NCBI GenBank assembly: GCA_029582265.1
Contig: CM055828.1
Coordinates: 35,933,072-35,997,071 of the forward strand
Reading direction: 5' to 3'
Length of the DNA: 64,000 nucleotides
Source: Zoroaster sp. YZ-2022
Lineage: Eukaryota > Echinodermata > Asteroidea > Forcipulatida > Zoroasteridae
Position 1 is the first letter of the stretch; each line of letters opens with the position of its first letter. Shown here one piece after another: positions 62,901 to 64,000 of this stretch. The translations under genes were made by a program, and so were the position numbers. The notes under the pieces are model-generated. The model was not told the origin of the DNA. It saw nothing but the letters and a program-made list of their open reading frames with translations, and ran no database searches.

Positions 62901-64000
62901 TGTAGCATGCCTATATCAAAAGCTGCTCAATGTTAACCAAAACAAAAAATAACAATTTTTGATTACTTTGATCATATATATGTATCACAAAAATTATAAA
63001 CGATTCTTACATTTTTACTACAGTTTAGTTTTAAAACATATCCACAGGGGCTGGAGGTGGGCCAAATGCAAAAACCTGGAATTATTTCCAGTTGGGGGAA
63101 ATGTTCTTTGATGTCAAAATAAGATCTTCCATTAATTTAACTTTTCTTATTAAGTCTATATAATCCAAGTTGTTCCGACCTTATTTGTGTGTTTTTACAG
63201 GCCTGTGTCATCGCGTTCACTTCAGATTTCATCCCACGTGAAGTTTACAAGTACCGAAACGACCAAAGCATGGAAGGATATGTACAAGACTCCTTGTCTG
63301 TACTCAACACCACACATTTCCAGGATGGTACAAAACCCAGCAATAATACGTACCCAGGAGAAGCTGGCTCTCTTGCAGGTCAGGAAGTTGAAACATGCAG
63401 GTATGTTAATCATTTTATCTCATTTTGACATGAATTCGATTTCAATAATCCTTAGGGTTTTGCTTTCGTTTTTCTGCAGAAACAGACACAAATTTATGGA
63501 TGTATAAGTTATCAATACAGTCTTTTTCAGTAAGCATTGATTGAATTTCTGTTTATTAATGTCAATACTCGGTTGTCCTTACGTGAGTGTGCATTTTATG
63601 TGTGTTTTATTTCTCTTTGGCATCCAGATATCGTGGATACTTCACTGGACCCAATCCTCCCTATACCTTGACTCTGGAATACTGGCGAGTATTTGCCATG
63701 CGATTAGTCCTTGTGTTAGTCTACGAGGTACGTCATGATTTCAGACATGATTTCAGGATATATATGGCTTATTGTATACCTATGATATCTACAGTGAGAA
63801 TATGTCTGGGATTGCTGTATCACCATCACCAATCAAAAATAGGACTTCAACAACACATTGTAGCCCAATCTGTTTCTTTCTTCTCTCTGCGCCCCCCCCC
63901 CCTCCCCCCACCCTACCCCACCCCACTGTTGGTAATGACATCTCACCTGTAGCACTCTCCACATTCAATAAATCAACACTCCGATTCCTTGAGAGCTCAC
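29904..64000 (+). CDS. ANO: Anoctamin (TMEM16) gene, multi-exon, 3' end beyond window
   Basis: Anoctamins are homodimeric Ca2+-activated anion channels or lipid scramblases with ten membrane segments, acting in the plasma membrane or ER. The spliced reading frame assembled here (24 exon positions, all GT-AG, phases consistent) gives 835 residues against about 900-1000 for the family, so the TM10 end and C-tail are outside. Seen in order: acidic variable N-terminus; dimerisation domain with [16 protein letters not shown] (about 66-81) and HAPWDLL (about 128); [18 protein letters not shown] in TM1 (from about 294); a Cys-rich TM1-TM2 loop; [10 protein letters not shown] in TM2; TM3 through TM9; start of TM10 (YWRVFAMRL). 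Ca2+-site residues are N612 and E616 (TM6), E662 and E665 (TM7), E694 and D698 (TM8). THG...[17 protein letters not shown] and the EPY-containing loop resemble ANO3/ANO4 from memory. Membership in the family is near certain; the subfamily and channel versus scramblase activity are not. Confidence 0.97.
30236..30791. repeat. 15-bp minisatellite split by a SINE
   Basis: Unit TACATGTACAATGCC at 30236-30361 and again at 30736-30791, with SINE A copy 3 between them. The SINE inserted into a pre-existing array. Confidence 0.9.
30361..30735 (-). mobile_element. tRNA-derived SINE family A, copy 3
   Basis: Reverse orientation: ATT tail at 30362-30385, GCGCACGTATCCACC, CTCCCTGGGGAGTATACAGC, and the tRNA-like head ending GCTCGGCCACGACACC. 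CATAAGGCT is tandemly repeated inside. Confidence 0.88.
30952..30994 (+). CDS. ANO: Anoctamin alternative first coding exon G
   Basis: The ATG at 30952 encodes [14 protein letters not shown] and ends TCAG|GTAGGT in phase 1. It is the candidate nearest to exon 2 (721 bases) and is similar in spacing and composition to the 29904 exon. The donor is followed at once by a degenerate tandem array of the donor-like word GTAGGTCGCCC (30995-31105), which could affect donor choice. Confidence 0.55.
30995..31105. repeat. Degenerate 10-14-bp repeat of a donor-like word
   Basis: Begins at the donor of exon G and repeats GTAGGTCRCCC with variants (ATAGGTCACCC, GTAGGATGCCC, GTAGCCCGCCC) about nine times. 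Confidence 0.8.
31255..31582 (-). mobile_element. tRNA-derived SINE family A, copy 4
   Basis: Reverse orientation; GCATATCCACCAAACTGGTG, CTCAAGGCGCATTAC, CTCCCTGGGGAGAATACAGC, head ending CACTAAACCGTTATGCTATA. More diverged than copies 1-3. Confidence 0.8.
31716..31819 (+). CDS. ANO: Anoctamin exon 2 (common, acidic linker)
   Basis: Acceptor cacttag, donor AAA|GTAGGT. It completes a Gly codon from any phase-1 first exon and encodes about 35 hydrophilic residues ([20 protein letters not shown]... to NDSK, residues 19-53). This disordered acidic stretch precedes the dimerisation domain. It ends in phase 0. Confidence 0.85.
31886..32170. mobile_element. TIR element, complete (CAGGGGTCGAAATTAAC)
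   Basis: Ends CAGGGGTCGAAATTAACTTG and complement CAGGGGTCGAAATTAACACT. TAAAT flanks both sides. 285 bp in the intron after exon 2. Same family as the outer element of the nest at 19122-20254. Likely hAT-type. Confidence 0.85.
32767..32952 (+). CDS. ANO: Anoctamin exon 3 (dimerisation domain start)
   Basis: It has 62 codons, phase 0-0, acceptor tttattag, donor CACAG|GTAGGA. It carries the family hallmark [16 protein letters not shown], followed by the charged helix with [17 protein letters not shown] (residues 54-115). This is the first strongly family-diagnostic exon. Confidence 0.96.
32953..35733. other. First part of the 10.9-kb intron 3
   Basis: Unique-looking AT-rich intron sequence. 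A short duplication (TGGTGACAAACTTTAT...TTCATTTTCATTATGTCTCT) lies at 35228-35342. GATGTAAGTATG at about 35668 looks like a donor but no matching coding exon was found. Confidence 0.4.
35734..36211. repeat. Minisatellite, about 20 bp x more than 20
   Basis: Unit CAGCTCACTGGGTTGTGCTG with interspersed variants (GGGTATCACTG, CAACATGCTG) giving a higher-order pattern from about 35950 to 36200. Open frames across it are repeat artefacts. Confidence 0.95.
36212..37021. other. Intron sequence
   Basis: No element or gene recognised. Confidence 0.25.
37022..37380 (-). mobile_element. LINE 3' end fragment (reverse transcriptase C-terminus)
   Basis: On the reverse strand, 37378-37190 reads ...[18 protein letters not shown] then [20 protein letters not shown] and a stop. 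This is the typical C-terminal end of CR1/L2/RTE-type reverse transcriptases (RSFS--GP-LWNSLP--IR-S-SL--FK--L). An AT-rich 3'UTR to about 37022 follows. Upstream coding is frame-broken, so it is a dead 5'-truncated copy. Confidence 0.8.
37500..37625 (+). mobile_element. Dispersed retroelement-end repeat with hammerhead-like core, copy 2
   Basis: CTCCTGACGATGACTAG, then stem ACTAG-AGCAGA-CTAGT, then GAAACGTTGAGAA, and hairpin GGCTCTTCTCAGAGCC. Same order as 2742-2870. Confidence 0.5.
38180..38385. repeat. Dispersed repeat copy (CTTGATTCAAAGAG family)
   Basis: Shares AATTTGAATGCATTTTC, GACACAACATTATAA and GAATGTATATCTTGAATCAA with 5200, 8060, 11110, 23700, 43170 and 47530. An old family; type unknown. 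Confidence 0.5.
38538..38815. mobile_element. Fold-back element, about 98-bp arms with hammerhead-like cores on both strands
   Basis: 38538-38635 and 38717-38815 are inverted copies. Each carries CTCCTGAGGACGATCAG, AGCATA, CTGATCGAAACGTCGAG. A solo piece of the outer arm occurs at 47827-47895, and a core piece at 48374-48470 in the intron after exon 9. Confidence 0.75.
38816..41192. other. Intron sequence
   Basis: No gene. ACATGT-rich patches near 40140. The rest is unassigned. Confidence 0.3.
41193..43115. mobile_element. TIR element with internal 89-bp satellite (x about 18)
   Basis: Ends ATCAGAAGTCTATTACCTAC then ATGAAGTGT at the left, and the inverted copy ACATTTCATGTAGGTAATAG then ACTTCTGAT at the right. 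41371-42969 is a tandem array of 89-bp units (AAATGCAGGTGAACCATCTG, GGGCGTACAATGGGTGCG, TTTGATAAACGCTAAGG). Units differ by few bases (GGTGAACC or GGCGAACC; GTGCGAAC or GTGTGAAC). Each unit holds the palindrome GCGTTTGATAAACGC (one centre mismatch). Confidence 0.9.
43852..43950 (+). CDS. ANO: Anoctamin exon 4
   Basis: It has 33 codons, phase 0-0, acceptor tatttcag, donor ATTAAG|GTACTA. The motif [17 protein letters not shown]...KMPIK (split here for length) matches the conserved cytosolic domain block of the family. It lies after a 10.9-kb intron. Confidence 0.96.
44245..44691. mobile_element. Long fold-back element, about 200-bp arms
   Basis: Left TATACGACATAAAACACAAT, AAAGGGGGCCACTTT; right AAAGTGGCCCCCTTTATTG then TGTTTTATGTCATA, with homology continuing inward through AATTTGAGTTGAT / ATCAACTCAAATT. 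The intron RNA between exons 4 and 5 could fold into a long hairpin. Confidence 0.85.
44860..44996 (+). CDS. ANO: Anoctamin exon 5
   Basis: Residues 149-194, beginning [20 protein letters not shown]. Acceptor ttcttattag, donor GATGA|GTGAGT, ends phase 2. It continues the cytosolic dimerisation domain. A long fold-back element (44245-44691) ends 168 bases upstream. Confidence 0.94.
45215..45765. repeat. Satellite, 21-22-bp units in higher-order groups
   Basis: Units CTTGAATTTTGATTAGCCAA, CTTGAATTTGTATTAGCCAA and CTTGAATTTTGATAAGTGGAT alternate in blocks of about 64-66 bp. Related words occur at 21115-21210. In the intron after exon 5. Confidence 0.93.
45788..45975 (-). mobile_element. tRNA-derived SINE family B, copy 2
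   Basis: Reverse copy: tail ATACTCAGTGCTTTCCAAAT, B-box complement GGATTCAAACCC, A-box region CCACTTGACCACCGAGC, leader GGCTAGAATCCTATATAGCA. The leader upstream of the tRNA-like head is conserved with copy 1. Confidence 0.8.
46140..46503. mobile_element. TTAA element, 364 bp (inverted relative of 27417)
   Basis: TTAA at 46140-46143 and 46500-46503; ends CCCTAAC / GTTAGGG. Contains one copy of the 44-bp unit that is amplified at 27417-28707. Right end only 24 bases from exon 6. Confidence 0.88.
46528..46582 (+). CDS. ANO: Anoctamin exon 6
   Basis: A 55-nt exon encoding [19 protein letters not shown]; acceptor cttcctcag, donor AATG|GTAAGT. A TTAA-flanked element ends only 24 bases upstream of its 5' end (46140-46503), inside the normal branch-point zone. 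Confidence 0.94.
46911..46965 (+). CDS. ANO: Anoctamin exon 7
   Basis: A 55-nt exon encoding [18 protein letters not shown], the conserved VxEIL block. Acceptor tttgatag, donor TTCG|GTGAGT, phase 1 end. Confidence 0.95.
47127..47239 (+). CDS. ANO: Anoctamin exon 8
   Basis: Encodes [20 protein letters not shown] followed by [18 protein letters not shown] (residues 231-268). The AAYPLHEG and THG...RH pattern is what most suggests ANO3/ANO4 similarity. Acceptor gggaacag, donor GTCAT|GTGAGT. Confidence 0.96.
47240..48296. other. Intron 8
   Basis: Contains a dispersed repeat copy (47530-47690, GAAATGCATTTTCAATATTTTC / CTCTTGATTCTGATAAAG) and a solo fold-back arm (47827-47895). No exon seen. Confidence 0.45.
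48297..48361 (+). CDS. ANO: Anoctamin exon 9 (pre-TM1)
   Basis: Encodes [20 protein letters not shown], the amphipathic segment just before TM1. Acceptor gttgttttag, donor ATCAG|GTAAGT, phase 2 end. The following intron starts with a remnant of the CTGATCGAAACGT repeat family. Confidence 0.96.
48553..48687 (+). CDS. ANO: Anoctamin exon 10 (TM1)
   Basis: Encodes [20 protein letters not shown] and the rest of TM1 to [13 protein letters not shown] (residues 290-335). Acceptor tcttctaag, donor GTCAC|GTGAGT, phase 2 end. [12 protein letters not shown] is one of the most conserved anoctamin motifs. Confidence 0.98.
48980..49146 (+). CDS. ANO: Anoctamin exon 11 (Cys-rich outer loop, TM2)
   Basis: Residues 335-391. 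The TM1-TM2 extracellular loop has five cysteines in 33 residues ([18 protein letters not shown]) as in relatives, and a potential N-glycosylation site at N340 (NAT). TM2 follows as [18 protein letters not shown]. Acceptor tggttgcag, donor TGGG|GTAAGT. Confidence 0.97.
49147..49697. other. First part of intron 11
   Basis: No element recognised before the hAT-like copy. Confidence 0.25.
49698..50021. mobile_element. hAT-like element copy 2, right end truncated
   Basis: Left GGGCTGTGCGTTTTCGGTTA and right region GGGTAATGACATTTTCGGTC, GGATACCCGGCA match the 6907-7440 element. The last bases (CACTGCC) are missing. Confidence 0.8.
50117..50199 (+). CDS. ANO: Anoctamin exon 12 (end of TM2)
   Basis: Encodes [20 protein letters not shown] then LFGFEEQE (residues 391-418). 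This is the inner end of TM2 and the acidic TM2-TM3 loop start. Acceptor ttccggcag, donor GAG|GTAATA, a weaker donor than its neighbours. A hAT-like element copy lies just upstream (49698-50021). Confidence 0.97.
50448..50510 (+). CDS. ANO: Anoctamin exon 13 (TM2-TM3 loop)
   Basis: A 63-nt exon, phase 0-0, encoding [20 protein letters not shown] plus K (residues 419-439). RPQFEA and the NPIT block are family-typical. It ends immediately before the four-way alternative exon cluster, so it is the constant upstream partner. Confidence 0.97.
50511..51547. other. Intron before exon 14a
   Basis: 1.04 kb, no repeat array. I looked for a further RFPR-coding exon and found none. If a docking-type selector sequence exists for the exon cluster, this intron is a prime place. 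Confidence 0.4.
51548..51622 (+). CDS. ANO: Anoctamin exon 14a (mutually exclusive variant)
   Basis: A 75-nt exon, phase 0-0; acceptor ctccttgcag, donor TTCATG|GTGAGA. Encodes [14 protein letters not shown] followed by a TM3-start segment ([11 protein letters not shown]). Net charge by side chains is about +1. It occupies residues 440-464, the end of the TM2-TM3 cytosolic loop and the first turns of TM3. Confidence 0.95.
51784..51858 (+). CDS. ANO: Anoctamin exon 14b (mutually exclusive variant)
   Basis: A 75-nt exon, phase 0-0, 161 bases after 14a; acceptor taattttcag, donor TTTATG|GTAAAT. Encodes [14 protein letters not shown] then [11 protein letters not shown]. It is more basic (about +3) than 14a, sharing EPYVK, RFPR and a Ser-x-x-Ser-Ile-x-Phe-Met end. 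Confidence 0.95.
51943..52017 (+). CDS. ANO: Anoctamin exon 14c (mutually exclusive variant)
   Basis: A 75-nt exon, phase 0-0, only 84 bases after 14b; acceptor gacatcag, donor TTTATG|GTGAGA. Encodes [14 protein letters not shown] then [11 protein letters not shown], about +3. The 84-base gap is near the lower limit for spliceosome assembly and could help prevent 14b-14c joining. Confidence 0.95.
52018..53696. other. Intron between exons 14c and 14d
   Basis: 1.68 kb, containing the TTAA element 52800-53068. No additional RFPR-type exon was recognised. Confidence 0.4.
52800..53068. mobile_element. TTAA element, 269 bp (inverted copy of 20691)
   Basis: TTAA at 52800-52803 and 53065-53068. The body is the reverse complement of 20691-20960 (GCACTTTTTGGGAAAAATTC, CCATAAGTGCTGAATATGAA). 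It separates divergent exon 14d from 14a-c. Confidence 0.87.
53697..53771 (+). CDS. ANO: Anoctamin exon 14d (divergent mutually exclusive variant)
   Basis: A 75-nt exon, phase 0-0, 1.68 kb after 14c; acceptor cttatctag, donor TTCTTC|GTAAGT. Encodes [14 protein letters not shown] then [11 protein letters not shown]. It keeps EP-V and RFPR but is acidic at the start (net about 0), loses EPYVK, and carries a Cys in the TM3 start. It has the best consensus donor of the four. A TTAA-flanked element (52800-53068) sits between it and 14c. Confidence 0.95.
53772..54765. other. Intron between 14d and exon 15
   Basis: A 12-bp repeat (CCACAAATAACC x 3) at 54419-54452. Otherwise unassigned. Confidence 0.4.
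54766..54930 (+). CDS. ANO: Anoctamin exon 15 (TM3-TM4)
   Basis: It has 55 codons, phase 0-0, residues 465-519: [18 protein letters not shown] completes TM3, and the [20 protein letters not shown] block forms TM4. Acceptor atattattag, donor CAGAAC|GTAAGA. It is the constant downstream partner of exons 14a-d. Confidence 0.97.
55001..55071 (-). mobile_element. SINE 3'-tail fragment
   Basis: AAT run then AGCATGCACATATCCACC and GCGCTCAAGGCGC: the reversed tail of a family A-like SINE, body absent. Confidence 0.6.
55562..55598 (+). CDS. ANO: Anoctamin exon 16 (microexon, TM4 end)
   Basis: A 37-nt exon encoding [12 protein letters not shown]. Acceptor tttcttcag, donor CTTG|GTAAAT, phase 1. The LYD-IA-WLTELE pattern fits the inner end of TM4. 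Confidence 0.95.
55801..56414. mobile_element. TTAA element with GC-rich 37-bp satellite (x 6)
   Basis: TTAA at 55801-55804 and 56411-56414 with inverted ends CCCCTTGCGTACGGT / ACCGTACGCAAGGGG. Units at 55852, 55881, 55918, 55955, 55993 and 56030 carry CCAACCACGGAACGTCTGTG and GGAGGGCCGG. Strikingly GC-rich against an AT-rich intron. Different family from the TTAACCCTAAC elements. Confidence 0.9.
56512..56640. repeat. Pyrimidine-rich repeat, about 58 bp x 2-3
   Basis: Unit with CCATCCTTTTACCCTCACTG and AGCCCACTTT, ending 38 bases before exon 17. It lengthens the C/T-rich tract upstream of the acceptor. Confidence 0.8.
56679..56790 (+). CDS. ANO: Anoctamin exon 17 (TM5)
   Basis: Residues 532-569. 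[20 protein letters not shown] then [17 protein letters not shown] form the TM4-TM5 linker and TM5. FVNYYSS-FY-AFFKG is highly conserved in the family. Acceptor gtccacag, donor GGAAG|GTAAGT. Confidence 0.97.
57229..57283 (+). CDS. ANO: Anoctamin exon 18
   Basis: A 55-nt exon encoding [18 protein letters not shown], the outer TM5-TM6 loop. Acceptor attttcag, donor GAGGAG|GTGAGA. Confidence 0.96.
57698..57795 (+). CDS. ANO: Anoctamin exon 19 (TM6, Ca2+ site)
   Basis: [20 protein letters not shown] then [13 protein letters not shown]. The conserved Asn and Glu of TM6 that bind Ca2+ in TMEM16A correspond to N612 and E616 in NNFIE. Acceptor tttttcag, donor TTGCC|GTGAGT. Confidence 0.98.
57940..58195. 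repeat. Degenerate CCAA/CCGA repeat
   Basis: Words CCACCAACCGACCAAT recur with spacing of 12-16 bases in the intron before exon 20. Confidence 0.75.
58490..58629 (+). CDS. ANO: Anoctamin exon 20 (TM6-TM7 linker, Ca2+ site)
   Basis: Residues 620-667, ending [11 protein letters not shown]662 and E665 in EYLEM are the TM7 Ca2+ ligands and are encoded by the last few codons before the donor. The donor must be G|GTGGGT at 58630, because the next exon needs phase 1; the neighbouring GTAATA at 58634 would shift the frame. Retaining the intron gives an immediate TAA stop. Confidence 0.96.
58706..58795 (+). repeat. TTTGGG hexanucleotide run
   Basis: About 15 uninterrupted GGGTTT copies within intron 20. 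G-tracts of three at 3-base spacing on the sense strand fit a G-quadruplex. Confidence 0.95.
59316..59412 (+). mobile_element. SINE tail piece inside the minisatellite
   Basis: GATTTATGCGCCTAATGAAC, GGGGTAATGTATAGCGC, ATAAGAGCGCTTTAAAAATG then ATT repeats. A rearranged second copy at 60668-60760 (GATTTATCGC...GGCTTTAAAAATGCCTCCAG) shows that the insertion was duplicated with the array. Confidence 0.7.
61309..61461 (+). CDS. ANO: Anoctamin exon 21 (TM7-TM8, Ca2+ site)
   Basis: Residues 667-718. [20 protein letters not shown] forms TM7, and [20 protein letters not shown] carries the TM8 Ca2+ ligands E694 and D698. Acceptor atttttctag, donor ATATCG|GTGAGT. Confidence 0.98.
61462..62606. other. 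Intron 21
   Basis: Short GTGCGTACACTTTAT duplication at 61555-61590, and the possible LINE tail below. No exon. Confidence 0.35.
61620..62204 (+). mobile_element. Possible LINE 3' end with GAAT tail
   Basis: Compositionally distinct (G/A-rich) sequence ending in a GAAT repeat (62172-62204), the kind of tail left by L2/CR1-like LINEs. No reverse transcriptase motif was recognised, so this is weak. Confidence 0.3.
62607..62659 (+). CDS. ANO: Anoctamin exon 22 (TM9 start)
   Basis: A 53-nt exon encoding [18 protein letters not shown]. Acceptor tctaaacag, donor TCTAAT|GTAAGT. Confidence 0.96.
62660..63200. other. Intron 22
   Basis: Nothing recognised. Confidence 0.25.
63201..63400 (+). CDS. ANO: Anoctamin exon 23 (TM9 end, outer loop)
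   Basis: [20 protein letters not shown], then the extracellular loop with [20 protein letters not shown] and possible N-glycosylation sites at NTT and NNT. Acceptor tttttacag, donor TGCAG|GTATGT. Residues 736-802. Confidence 0.98.
63628..63727 (+). CDS. ANO: Anoctamin exon 24 (TM10 start); gene continues outside
   Basis: Residues 802-835: [20 protein letters not shown] then [13 protein letters not shown]. Acceptor ggcatccag, donor TACGAG|GTACGT, phase 0. The rest of TM10 and the cytosolic C-terminus are not in the window. Confidence 0.97.
63728..64000. other. Intron 24, start
   Basis: C-rich run at 63891-63925. The next exon is beyond the window. Confidence 0.4.

Overview
This is a eukaryotic, AT-rich, intron- and repeat-dense window, most likely from a marine invertebrate deuterostome. 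An echinoderm-like genome is an inference from the abundance of GTAGGCCTAC and ACATGTAC words and the transposon and SINE style; it is not proven. I recognise one protein-coding gene: an anoctamin (TMEM16 family Ca2+-activated channel or lipid scramblase) on the + strand. By remembered family sequence it is nearest ANO3/ANO4, with ANO5/ANO6 next. From the first exon at 29904 I could chain 24 coding positions with canonical GT-AG sites and matching phases to 63727. They give 835 residues, covering the N-terminal dimerisation domain through the start of TM10. The last exon or exons lie beyond the window. All six Ca2+-site residues of the family are present (N612, E616, E662, E665, E694, D698 in this numbering).

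Two layers of possible isoform diversity stand out. First, the position spanning the end of the TM2-TM3 cytosolic loop and the start of TM3 exists as four tandem 75-nt exons (51548, 51784, 51943, 53697). All are phase 0-0, and they encode 25-residue variants of one motif (EP[YF]V...RFPR...). This looks like a mutually exclusive cassette. Second, seven ATG-starting segments (866, 8946, 9726, 21356, 26283, 29904, 30952) all end in a good 5' splice site in phase 1. Phase 1 is the phase needed to join the common exon at 31716, so they may be alternative first exons spread over about 30 kb. Together up to 28 isoforms are possible.

Layout. 1-31715 is the upstream or alternative-promoter region, full of mobile elements: hAT-like elements with 8-bp target duplications, TTAA-flanked elements, fold-back elements, two tRNA-derived SINE families and many minisatellites. 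31716-32952 holds the common exon 2 and the dimerisation-domain exon. 32953-43851 is a 10.9-kb intron with a LINE fragment, a fold-back element and a terminal-inverted-repeat (TIR) element carrying about 18 copies of an 89-bp satellite. 43852-50510 holds the rest of the cytosolic N-terminal domain, TM1 and TM2. 50511-54930 holds the four-way exon cluster and TM3-TM4. 55562-58629 covers TM4-TM7. 58630-61308 is an intron made almost wholly of a 42-bp G-rich minisatellite whose unit repeats the adjoining 5' splice site. 61309-63727 covers TM7-TM10.

A recurring theme is minisatellites sitting inside short TIR elements: 14910-15431, 27417-28707, 41193-43115 and 55801-56414. A second theme is tandem repeats that copy the sequence of a neighbouring splice donor (30995-31105 and 58630-61180). 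No bacterial-type genes, rRNA, CRISPR or intact transposase were seen.
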